From the NCBI GenBank assembly GCA_016946835.1, contig JACVTC010000539.1:1-20033 (forward strand): a stretch of 20,033 nt of DNA, in the 5' to 3' direction. A model generated the notes under the pieces. The model was not told where the DNA came from. It saw only the letters and a program-made list of their open reading frames with translations, and ran no database searches. A program made the position numbers and the translations under genes. The stretch is from Neocallimastix lanati (nom. inval.). Taxonomy: Eukaryota; Neocallimastigomycota; Neocallimastigomycetes; Neocallimastigales; Neocallimastigaceae. Below, one piece after another: positions 1 to 10,101 of this stretch; the stretch's first letter is position 1, and every line of letters starts with the position of its first letter.

Positions 1-29
1 ATTTTCAATTTGGCGAAATGCAGTACTTA
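1..29 (-). CDS. possible exon edge of a truncated minus-strand gene
   Basis: Read on the minus strand, a T-rich tract ending in TTTATTTTCAG lies just upstream of a short stretch with ordinary base composition that runs off the left end of the window. Starting after that AG, one frame (AGT ACT GCA TTT CGC) is open to the edge. This looks like a splice acceptor followed by the first bases of an exon. With fewer than 10 codons visible no product can be named, and the plus-strand reading (exon end before GTACTT) is an alternative. Confidence 0.25.
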
Positions 30-537
30 CTGAAAATAAAAATATATATATATATAATTTTTTATTTTTTTTTTTTTATTTTATTTATTTACTATGCTTA
101 TAACCTAAAGATTAAAGATAACCTTTTTTTTTTTTTTTTTTTTTTTTTTTTGTAAATTTTAATATAGTTGATATATTATTATAAAAGATAGAATAACATT
201 TTCCAGAATTTATGTTAACAAGTGTCTTATTAGTGAGTAATTTAAATAATGATAATAACTATTTTAAATTAATTCATCCATTCCATAGAAGGAAAAAAAA
301 AAATATATATATATATATATAAAGAAACATAAATATTTATGTTTCTTTATTATATAAAAAATTTATATAAATTATACGCATCAAATTATTTTAAACTAAA
401 ATTTAAGTATATAAATTGTTTAAGAGAAAAATTCAGAATTTATATATTAGTAATAAAAACTATTTTTAAATAGATATTATTAATTATATTTTTTTTGTTT
501 TTTCTTTTCTTAATTTTAATATTAAATTTATAATAAA

Positions 538-571
<34 letters not shown>

Positions 572-1052
572 AAGATCAAGAAAACTAGGTCATAAATACC
601 GATAAAAATTATATATATATATATATAATTTTAATCATTGTTTTACATTTATATTATTTATGTAATTTAAAAAAGAAAAAAAGTAATAATAATAATAATG
701 ATAAAATAAGAAATAAAAGTAGAATAAATAAAATAAAAATAAGAACAATTTAATTATAATAATTTATTTTATATTTTTATTTACTTATGAATTTTATTTA
801 ATTATGAATTTTATTTATTTATGTATTTTATTTACTCACGAATTTTATTTACTTTTGTATTTTATTTATATTTATATTAATTTTCAAAAAAGATTAACTT
901 TATCATATATATAATATTTATATTTATATATCTATTTTTATTGCTACTATTATTAGTATTTTATATTATTACTTCATTTTGTTATTTTATCTATTATTAT
1001 GATGATGGTGATGATAATGATGATGATGATGATGTTTATTTATTATTTCTAC
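30..1052. other. low-complexity intergenic region downstream of PEX3
   Basis: No gene is visible here. The stretch holds poly(T) runs (for example about 125-151), a 32-base perfect palindrome at 319-350, a (TAA)n array near 535-566, degenerate repeats of GAATTTTATTTA type at about 786-870, and an ATGATG-rich tract at about 999-1034 just past the PEX3 stop codon. Confidence 0.6.
319..350. repeat. perfect 32-bp palindrome
   Basis: The left half is ATAAAGAAACATAAAT and the right half is its exact reverse complement, so the element can form a cruciform or a 16-bp hairpin with no unpaired loop in the ideal fold. It lies about 700 bases beyond the PEX3 stop codon. Unlike the (AT)n runs beside it, it contains non-repetitive GAAAC/GTTTC arms, so the symmetry is not just a consequence of AT alternation. 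Its function is unknown. Confidence 0.7.
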
Positions 1053-2320
1053 TTAATTATTCTCAAATGAAGAATATATAATAGCTGAAAATCTTTGTTG
1101 CATCATATTATCTTTAATTATTTCTAAAAATGGGTTTGGAACACCATAAAATACAGAATAAAGAGATTTAGTTATAAATGGTAACATTTGAGCTAATAAT
1201 ATTTCCTTTGTTGGTGCATTTGTAGTATCAGCTGAATCGGTATCCATATTTTGAGTATCAACAAAAGTTGGTTTTAAAATCATGAAAAGAGTTTCAAAAG
1301 AATCATTTAAACAAGAAGATAACACTGCTGAAAAATCTTGACTTTCTAATATATCACGAGTTTCATTTAATAAATTCTTTAAGGTCTTATCAATAGTTAC
1401 CTTTTCATCATTAGTAACTGTGGCTAAAATTTCATTATCATATTTTTCATCATTGATAATAAAACGAGTCATATTTAAATCTTTATTTAAATCTTTATAT
1501 TTTTTAGATTTAGTTGGAATTTTTGAAGTTTCTTCAATATTCATTCTAATTTTATTGAAGATTTCAATTAAATTTCAAAAGTAATTTTTCCATTTAATAA
1601 TAATGGACCAATTTCTTTTTCGGTTTCTTCTCTAACTTTTTCGGCTAAATCTTTCCAACCAACATGAATTAAATGGTATGAAAAAGCAAGGTATTTAGCT
1701 TGAATTTCAGTACTTAAACCATGAGATTCTCCATTACTGAGGGCTCTTTCTCTAGTTGAAGTACTGATATCATCATTATTATTAGTTTTATTATGATTTA
1801 ATGTTATTACACTATCAATATAAACATATCTGCCAATTAAATTAATTTGAAGATAGGTAAATAAAGAAATTAAATTAATAACATATACAGAAGCTATTAA
1901 ACGGGTAAAAGACATTATTTTTAATTCCTCCCATAATTCTCTTTTAGTCTGTTTTTCTAATTTTTTTATTTTCTCTATATCTTGTTCTGGATCTTCTGGA
2001 TTAATTTGAGAATTAATATTTTTTGTTTGTTGTAATCTTGCTGTAATTATTTCAACGTTATATGTAGATGAGAATTCTTCTAATAAAATTGGAAGTAAAT
2101 TTGTTGTTGTTGTTATACAATCAGATTGATTTCTTTGGTATCTTTTTTTAATATTTTCTCTAGTAATTTGATCTAGAGCCATAGTTTCTTGAAGTTCAAC
2201 AAGTTTACCTTTGGCAAATCTACCAATTAAATAAATACCACCAAAGACACCACTTGTTATGACGATTTTTTTTCTATTTTTTTGAACAAAATTTTTAATT
2301 GATTCTAATAATTCCGACAT
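1053..2320 (-). CDS. PEX3: PEX3, peroxisomal membrane biogenesis factor (one frameshift)
   Basis: PEX3 is the peroxisomal membrane protein that docks PEX19 and its cargo during membrane-protein import. The ATG at 2318-2320 opens a frame of 250 residues: a short basic N terminus, one membrane segment at about residues 19-34 (IVITSGVFGGIYLIGRF), then the family hallmark around RELWEELKIMSFTR. Its Trp130 lines up with the human Trp104 that contacts PEX19. This frame stops at 1568-1570. The next frame continues the same protein from about 1573 to the stop at 1053-1055 and carries the conserved C-terminal part, including LNETRDILESQDFSAVLSSC. The two halves join with no missing region if one base is restored in the A-run at 1573-1575 (minus-strand GAAAT). 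The joined length would be about 422 residues (human 373, yeast 441). No intron is seen. It diverges from the biotin-ligase gene. The frame defect may be a sequencing indel or real decay. Confidence 0.9.
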
Positions 2321-3379
2321 CTTTGTTAATACGAATATATAAAAAATATATTGATAATAATATAATAAATAAATTAAAAGATATATATTTAAATATAAAT
2401 ATTACAAATTCAATTAATATTATTTATTAAATTATTTTAAGTTAACTTTCGAGAATTATTAATATTTATTATTATTTATAAAAATAATAATAAAAAAAAA
2501 AAAAAAAAATTTAAATATGTTTATTACTTTAATTTATATATCTATAATAGTAATTTTTATATATTGAAATTATTTAATATATGGTATAATTTAAATTTTT
2601 TTTTTTTTTTATTTCCTTTTCTTCAATAAATTTAATAGTAATATTATTATTATTTAATAATAATGTTTTTCAAAACCTAAAGAAATATTCTAACACAATA
2701 AACTTTTCAGTTATTTTTTTTTTTTTTTTTTTTTTGTATTGTTTTGTTTTCCTTTACTATTCAATAACAAAAATAAAAAATAAAAAATAAAAAGAAAAAA
2801 AAGAAACTTTGAAATATAATAAAAAAAAAAATAATAAACAATTGAAATATAAATATATTATCATTTATTTCTCCAATTTAAATTTATAAATGATACAATA
2901 TATTAATATATTATTAGATATGTATTTTAATATACTATTTTAATATATTGTCAAAATATTTTTCTATATTCAAATTTTACATTTTAAAAAATTATATTTA
3001 AATAAATGTATATTACATAATAAATTGAATAAATACTAATAGATTTTTAAATATAAAGTTAAAATATGTTTAATTAAAAAAATTTAATATAAAAAAATAT
3101 TAATTAAGGTTAAAATATTATTATAAAAGAAAAAAGATTAAAAAAAAAAATTTTTTTTTCTTCGTTTTTCTTTTTTTCATTTTTTTTTTTTTCAAAAAAA
3201 AAAGTAAAAAAAAATTTTAGTGTGAGTATAATAGTAAAATTAATAAAACTATTATTTGAAATAGTTATAATATTTTATCCAAAGTTAATAAGACAATTAT
3301 TTGAAATAATTATAATATTTTATCAAAAGAAGTTTTTTTTTTTTTTTCGTCGTTGTTGTAATAAATATAATAATAAGGG
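2321..3379. promoter_or_regulatory. shared upstream region of divergent PEX3 and biotin-ligase genes
   Basis: This 1.06 kb gap separates the start codons of two divergent genes, so it must hold both promoters and 5' leaders. It is nearly all A and T, with poly(T) and poly(A) blocks at about 2599-2612, 2706-2736 and 3141-3205. The only non-simple structure I see is a 45-base tandem duplication at 3238-3325, close to the ligase start. No TATA element can be singled out, because TATA-like strings are everywhere. Confidence 0.55.
3238..3325. repeat. 45-bp tandem duplication with internal dyads upstream of the biotin ligase
   Basis: The unit beginning TAATAAAACTATTATTTGAA (3241) recurs at 3286 with only three differences over 39 aligned bases. 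Each copy carries a dyad centred on TATTTGAAATA: arms AACTATT/AATAGTT in the first copy and AATTATT/AATAATT in the second. The pair ends about 55 bases before the start codon. A duplicated protein-binding site is possible but unproven. Confidence 0.6.
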
Positions 3380-4708
3380 ATGAACGTTCTTGTATATTCA
3401 GGTGAAGGTGCCTCCCAAGATAGTGTTGATTATACTATTTATACCTTAAAACAATTCATTTCTGAGAATTATGATATAATTAAGGTAGATGATAAAATCC
3501 TAATTACTCAATATTGGGAAGATTCAACCAAATTACTTGTTATTCCAGGTGGAAGAGATCTTCCATATGTTAATAAATTAGGAAGTAAAGGCATGGAAAG
3601 AATCAGAAAATATGTAAATGACAGAGGTGGAAAATATTTAGGTATTGGTGCTGGAGCATATTTTGGTGCATCAAATATTGAATTCGAAATGAATAGACCC
3701 GATTATAAGGTTGAAGGTCAAAGAGAATTAAAGTTCTTTAATGGTACTGCAAAGGGAAGTGCAATGAATCCATTTTATTATGATAGTGAGGAGAGTGCTT
3801 TATCTCCAAAAATTCATTTACCATTATTGAATAAAGACGTTAATCTATATTTAAATGGAGGTTGCTTCTTTGATATTAATGAAAAAGAAAAAGTATCAAA
3901 TGAACTTAATATACTTGGTACCTATACAACTAAATGTTTTGATGGTACTGATAATAGACCAGCAATTATTGAAGTCAAAAATGGTAAAGGAAAAGCTATT
4001 CTTAGTGGTGTTCATTTTGAATATTCCCCAGAACTTATGATCGAAAAAAAGAAGAAAGCACAAGAAGAAGGAAAAGATATATCAAATTTAGAAAAAGTAA
4101 TTGAAGATATTGAAAAAACAAATATGGATCGTATAGAATTTATTAAATCTATTTTTGAGAGATTAGATTTAAAATTAAATAAAGATATTAAGAATTCAAT
4201 TACTGAAGAAAAAAATAATTACCACTTATTATTAATAGGAATGGAAGGTCAATCAAATAAAAAATTTATTGATAATATTTTAGAATCAGATATCAATGAA
4301 AATTCTTTAAATGAAAACTATTTTTCTTTTAAAGAAAATGTTGAAGAAAAAGATAAAGAAGTTATTTATATTAATAAATTTGAAAATGAGAATCAACTTA
4401 AAAATTTTAAGTATTTTAATGTTAAATACTATCTTGAAAAATTAAAAAATAATTATTGTAATTACAATGAAAATGAACTTAATGAAAAATATTTACCAGG
4501 AAGTATTACTTTATATAGTGAAATATTATCATCAACTCAAACAATATTAAAAAAGTATATTTTTAATATATATATATTAATTATTTTAATATTAAACAAA
4601 AAAAAAAAAAAGTTATTTATATTTATTAAAAAAAATTTTTTTCTAATATATATATATATATATATATTATAATAAAACCATTATTTTTGTTATATATAAA
4701 TATATGAA

Positions 4709-4752
<44 letters not shown>

Positions 4753-5135
4753 TAAAGCATTATTAGGAAAACTTCCACATGGTGCTGTTGCTATTGCATC
4801 AAAGCAATGTTCAGGAAGAGGTAAAAAAAAAAAAAAAATTAAAATATAGTTTCCTAATATATAATAAATGAATAAATAAATGAATAAATAAAAGAATAAT
4901 AAATTATATATTAAATTTATTAATAAAATTTAATATTATTTTATACAAAATCATTCAATATAACAGGAAGAAATAAAAATAGTTGGATATCCTCACCAGG
5001 AGCTCTTCAATTTACTGTTACTCTTCATCATAAAGATATCAGTACTATTTCTTCAATTCAATTTTTAATTGGAATATGTATTGCTAATGCTATTAAATCA
5101 TTTGATATCTTTAAGGTAATAATATTAATTAATTA

Positions 5136-5169
<34 letters not shown>

Positions 5170-5643
5170 TTGAATTTTTTTTTTATAACTTTTATTATTG
5201 TCTCTTTATTTAAAAATATTAAAACCTTTATTAAATTTTATAAATAATTTAATAAATATATTATATATACTTTCCTCTTTTTTTTATTTTTTATTTTATT
5301 TCATTTTTTTTTTTTAAAATTTTTTTTAAAAAAAAAAATAAATAAATAAAAAGAACGTAAATGTTCATTTAAAATGGCCAAATGATATTTATTTGAAAAT
5401 TACAGAAAATGGTGAAGAATCATTAAAGAAAATTGGAGGAATTTTATCAGAATCAGTTTATGTTAATAACAATTATACTATGTTATTAGGTAAAAATAAA
5501 ATTATAATAAAATTTTATTAATATTATCTTAATTGCATTATATAATATTAAAATATTTTTAAAAATTAATAATCGTAATAAGTAAAAATTTTTTAACTAG
5601 TTTTCATAATATATATACAATTATGATAAAAATCAATAAAATA

Positions 5644-5676
<33 letters not shown>

Positions 5677-6249
5677 TAATTAATTAATTTAATTAATTAA
5701 TACTATTAATATTTATTACCATTATTATTATTATCATTAATATTTATTATTATTAATTAATTAATTAATAAAATAATGCTATTATTAATTTTTATTATTA
5801 TTAATTATTTATTTAATGCTATTATTAATTTTTTATTATATTATTTTATATTATTATTATAAATTAATAAAGGTTGTGGTATTAATGTTCATGATCCTTG
5901 CCCTACCATGTCATTAGAAAAGGCTTATAAATTAGCAAATAATCAAGATTTAAATATTTCTACTATCAAGGAAGATCTTCTTGCAAAGATAATGTCGAAT
6001 TTAGATTCATATTATGAAAAATTCAAGAAAACTGGATTAAAACCATTTATTGATGAGTATTATCAATTTTGGCTTCACACCAATTCTATTGTTAAGGTTG
6101 AAGGTCTTGATGCAAAAATTATTGGTATTGATGATTATGGTTGTTTAAGAGTACTTCTTTTAGATGAAGAGCATAAAAATGAAGAAAAAACATTATTACC
6201 GGATGGAAATAGTTTTGATATGTTAAAAGGATTAATTTTTTCAAAATAA
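3380..6249 (+). CDS. BPL1: biotin-protein ligase (holocarboxylase synthetase), BPL1 type
   Basis: The enzyme makes biotinyl-AMP and transfers biotin to a lysine of carboxylases. Exons are 3380-4554, 4750-4820, 4967-5115, 5354-5489 and 5873-6249, joined by GT..AG introns of 195, 146, 238 and 383 bases. Phases are consistent and give 635 residues. Residues 1 to about 215 form the class I amidotransferase-like domain of fungal BPL1 (MNVLVYSGEG, VIPGGRDLPYV, GIGAGAYFG). A charged linker follows. The catalytic core starts near residue 375: the glycine-rich loop GRGRNKNSW (414-422), KWPND (472-476), KKIGGIL with the probable catalytic lysine near 491, and GCGINV (511-516). The C-terminal cap ends with the conserved PDGNSFDML. 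Two motif residues are unusual: Gly90 sits where related fungal proteins have the nucleophilic Cys, and the usual final Gly of GRGRxG is Lys419. The start ATG is the first in frame and begins exactly at the conserved MNVLVY. Confidence 0.93.
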
Positions 6250-7104
6250 ATTTTATTATAATTTTTTTTCACATTTTCTTTTATTATTATTATTATAATT
6301 ATTTTTAAAAAAAATATATATATATTTTTTTATACTTATTTATATCAAAAGAAATTATAAAATAATTTCTATTTATAAAATTTAAAAAGATTGTAAAACT
6401 CTTATTTATTCATAATAAGTATATAAATTATATAAAAATTTAAAAACTTAAAATTTTATTTATTTATTAAAATTTTAATTTAAATACAGTATCTTTGATA
6501 TTGATATTTATATTACATATAAATATACTCTTTATTATATTCTTTTTGCATATATAATAAATAAAAAATATACTCTTTATTATATTCTTTTTGCATATAT
6601 ATATTAAATAAAAAAATATACTCTTTATTATATTCTTTTTGCATATATATAATAAATAATAAATAAAAAAAAAACAAACATAAAAAAGAAAAAAGAAATT
6701 TTTTAAACACTTCTTATTTTTATATATATTATTTTATTATTATTTTATTTGCTTTTAAATTTATAATTTTTTTTTATATTTTACAAATTTGTTCAAAAAA
6801 TTTAAAATGAAGGAAAAAAAAAATTGTAAAGTAGATTACATATTTTATATATTAATTAATTATATACAAAATTAATGGAATTAAGAAAATATAATGAGAA
6901 AAAAAAAATTATATATAATAGTTACTTAATTGATTTGTTTAAAAATAATAAAATTTAATACAATAGAAAATAATTTCTTTTTTTTTTTTTTTTTAAAAAA
7001 AATTTTTTTGTTCAAATTATATAGTTAGGTATATACAAAAATATACCACTACAATATTATTTATTTATTTATTTTTTAAATGGAATATTTAACTTCTAAA
7101 CTCT
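6250..7104. other. intergenic region between convergent ligase and STF2-like genes
   Basis: It contains the 3' sides of two convergent genes. The only organised element is a tandem repeat at 6519-6662. The rest is AT-rich sequence with poly(A)/poly(T) blocks, for example about 6976-7009, where a T-run meets an A-run and then a T-run. No gene is seen. Confidence 0.55.
6519..6662. repeat. three-copy tandem repeat, 45-48 bp unit
   Basis: The string ATACTCTTTATTATATTC, followed by TTTTTGCATATATA and an ATAAATAAA-like spacer, occurs three times, with the shared TACTC core at 6526, 6571 and 6619. The cores are nearly identical and the A/T spacers vary in length. The minus strand is open across all copies and would read a repeated MQKEYNKEYI peptide. 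That openness is a by-product of the repeat and I do not call it a gene. Confidence 0.8.
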
Positions 7105-7434
7105 TTAGATAATCTATAAAAAAAAAAAAAAAACAATAGTTATTATATCAAAAAATTAAATATAATTAGTAAAATTTGTAATAATTTTTTTTAATTAATT
7201 AATATAAAATTATTTCACTTCAAATTATTTTAATATAATACATACTTGAATCTTATTTTCAACCTGACCCTTTGGAACATACGCAGTTTCATAGTTCAAA
7301 ATTTCATCATTAATAGATCCCCAATTTCCTTTTCCAGCACCCTTTTTTGTTGGTGATCCTCTAAGATCTCTTAAACCACCTCTCTGTAAGTGTTTGTCTT
7401 GGCCAGAATATGGAATATGCTTTGTTTTAGTCAT
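7105..7434 (-). CDS. STF2/TMA10-like small protein, HABP4 family (copy A)
   Basis: The first exon (7246-7434, minus strand) encodes 63 residues. They contain the glycine-rich signature of the HABP4/PAI-RBP1 and STF2/TMA10 family: LRGSPTKKGAGKGNWGSIND at about 24-43. Yeast members are about 85-residue proteins linked to ATP synthase regulation, ribosomes and desiccation stress; the role here is inferred only from that family. A donor GTATGT at 7245 follows codon 63. TACTAAT and a long T-run precede an acceptor TATAG ending at 7114, giving a two-codon final exon (stop at 7105-7107). A second AG ending at 7103 would instead give an eight-codon tail ending at 7076, so the 3' end is uncertain. By my count it shares 49 of 63 residues with the copy at 12641-13141. 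Unlike that copy it has no intron at Arg18. Confidence 0.72.
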
Positions 7435-10010
7435 CGTTACTCTTGCTTAATTGAATTACTTCTTAAAATATTTTTCTAAAATATTTGCAACTTTTTTTTT
7501 TTTTACTGATTATGCTTTATAAGGATTAATTTATTAATTTCGTATTAATTACAATCAATTAATATTTTTAGTAGTTTAAAGATCCTTTTTTTTCAAAACT
7601 AGTATCTTTAAAAATTTTCAATAATAATAAAACAGTTCCAAATGATTTTTCTAGTTTCTTGTATCTTTCTTTTAAAAAAAATAATAGCTTTTCTTTATAG
7701 CAGTTTCCAGATACTCTTAGTAGATTTTCTTGAAAAATAGTAGTTTTTCTTTATAACGGTTTCAAAATATTTTCTTAATTTTCTTTAGAAATATCAATTT
7801 TTTCAATTATTTAAAATGTATATTAAACCTTTATCAGTAGAATTTAACACTTCTTGATATTACTTTTCTTTTTTGATTATAACTATTATTTTAGATTTCT
7901 TAATACTAATGTTTCTCTTTTTATATTATATTTAAAAACTTTTTAGATATTATTATTATTTATTTAAATATATATTATTAATATTATTATTTTTTTATCT
8001 GATGAAAATTATTTTTTACGAATTTTTTCATCTTTTTATACTTTTTTTTTCCTTCTTCTTATCAATAACTATTCAATATTCATAATATTGCCCTTCTTTA
8101 TTATAATTAGTATTCAATTTTCTTTTCCATTTTTTAAGTAATAATTATCTGAAAATTAATTTTTCATTCATATCTCAACCAATAAGATTAATTTTAAAAA
8201 TTCAAAAAATTAAAGTTTTATAATATTTCATAATTATTATTTAATATAAATAATTTAACATTTTGATCTAGTGATAATAATACCTCACTATAAATATATG
8301 CGGTATCTTTTTTTTGCTATTCATGTGATAAAATATATTCAGTAATATTAAAAATATATATATATATAATTATAGAACTGTTCGATAATAATTCATTTTT
8401 GTATCAATTATATATCTAAAATAAACTAATAAAAACAGAAAAACTAAACAAACAATAAAAAAAAAAAAAAAAGAATTATTTAAAATATTATAAACTTATT
8501 ATAATAATACTTTTTTATATTTATTATTAATTAATAACTATTGTGATTATAAAAATTGTTTTAAGCATTTAAAAAATAATTAGAAATCTCAGTTTAAAAA
8601 AGATTTTTTTTTTTAAATATATCATATTTTTCATCAAAAGATACACTAATTATTACATATAATTGATTTTAGCTAAATAATCAGTAAATGAAATAGATAA
8701 AGTAATCTGTGCTTCAATCTTAAAATTTTTATTATTCAAGCAATTTTTGATAATCCAAAGAAAAAATTAAAGTTTTGAATATAAATTTTATAAAATATAA
8801 AATATAAAATAATATAGTATAAAAAAAAATGTAATAAGACAATAAAAGCCTTTTTTTGGTCTCTTTAATAAAACTCTCCGACTCAAATATATTAGTATTC
8901 GTACTATTACATTCATATATATTGGCATTTATATATTAAGAAAGTTTTAAAATCTCTTTATTATAATACACTTGGCAATATAATTATACTTTACACTGTA
9001 TACTTTATAACACTTTTAATATGTATTTTTTTTAAATTTTAATTACATAATTTATTTTATTAATATATTGTATATATACATATACGTAATATAATATAAA
9101 TTTTATTGGTAAATTGTTTTTAATAACGTAATGATTAAATTTTTATTTTGTAATAATATGATGACCATTTTTTAATTTATAAACTATTTAAATTTTTATA
9201 TAATGATTAAATATTTAATTATTTAATTATAAAATATTAAAATTGTCATTTATTAATCATATTATTAATAAATTAATATTATAGAATAATATTTAACGAA
9301 TAACTTTAAATAACACTAAAATTCAAAAATTTTTCTTTTATAATATCTATAATTAATATTATCTTTATTTTGTTTAGTCTTTTGATATATAATATATATA
9401 TATTTTTTTTATTCCCCCTTATTCACATTATTTTATACACAATTATATTTCAATAATTATCGTTTATTTTATGTTTCATCTTCTCAAGAATTCATTTTGA
9501 TATTTCGAAATTTAATATTTAATCTATATAACAGAATAGAATTAATAATAAATTTGATTATGGCACTATAATTATTGTTTAAAAATTTTGACTTTCTATT
9601 TTTTTATATACAAAATGAATATATCTAAATATGGCCATTGAACAGATATACTATAGGTTTTTTTTTTATTTAATTTTATTATATTTTTACTTTATTTTTT
9701 AATGTTATTCTTTATTTTATTTTAAAGTATTTAAAATTTAGACAAAATGATTTACATCATTAAAAATATTAATATAAACTTATTTTTAGTTTATTAGGAA
9801 CAGAATATAAAATTATTAGTTAGCTCATTAACAATGGAATATTAAATTATAATATATATTTTGATAATTTATTTATAATAAAAAAAGTTATCGAGTTTAT
9901 GAATTTACAATTCGCATTAACAAATTTTATTGAAATATATATTTATTTATTTATTTATTTATTTATTATTATTATTATTATATTATTATTATTATTAGTA
10001 TTATTTTTAA
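7435..10010. other. long intergenic stretch, part 1, with no recognisable gene
   Basis: No open frame of convincing composition is present on either strand. From about 7560 to 8900 the sequence is less monotonous than typical spacer here, with many short words such as CAGTTTCC and GTATCTTTC. This could reflect a decayed coding region, but I found no protein match by eye. The first 100 bases or so should include the promoter and leader of STF2-like copy A. The 9.0-10.0 kb part is ordinary AT-rich spacer ending in (TTTA)n and (TTA)n arrays at about 9940-10000. Confidence 0.45.
7620..7800. repeat. degenerate approx. 57-bp repeat field
   Basis: On the minus strand, at least two clear units and a third weaker one share the order GAAACYG(T/C), TATAAAGAAAA, RCTAYTATTTTT, then an A-rich segment: TTTTGAAACCGTTATAAAG near 7760, CTGGAAACTGCTATAAAG near 7705, and a weaker TTTGGAACTGTT near 7640. 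The spacing is roughly a multiple of three, but all frames contain stops. It may be an old repeat or the relic of a repetitive protein gene. Confidence 0.4.
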
Positions 10011-10101
10011 AGAGGGAGTTGAGAGGAGTTGAGAGCGTACTGGTATGGCAGTTAATCATACACCCATATTACTATATGGGGAAGACCAAAGTCTTCAGTC
10101 T
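10011..10101. other. GC-rich island with tandem decamer and two abutting hairpins
   Basis: This roughly 90-base patch has far more G and C than anything nearby. It begins with GAGTTGAGAG repeated twice in tandem (10016-10035). It then holds a perfect 7-bp hairpin, CCCATAT / ATATGGG with loop TACT (10063-10080), followed with no gap by a perfect 6-bp hairpin, GAAGAC / GTCTTC with loop CAAA (10081-10096). In genomes this AT-rich, such islands are often structured RNA genes or remains of mobile elements. It does not fit a tRNA, because no TTCRANY T-loop is present, and I cannot assign it to a known RNA family. The strand is unknown. Confidence 0.5.

Noticed and set aside
1053-1544. A separate 163-residue minus-strand gene
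   Set aside because: Its sequence is the C-terminal third of PEX3 and is continuous with the upstream frame if one base is restored, so it is not an independent gene.
3855-4040. Plus-strand open frame inside the biotin ligase
   Set aside because: It lies in another frame of the well-supported first exon, and its Leu/Lys-rich content has no family features.
6513-6710. Minus-strand open frame with repeated MQKEYNKEYI
   Set aside because: It is produced by the 45-48 bp tandem repeat and has no other coding character.
10011-10101. tRNA or 5S rRNA gene
   Set aside because: There is no T-loop consensus and no acceptor-stem pairing for a tRNA, and only a weak, gapped resemblance to the 3' half of 5S rRNA.
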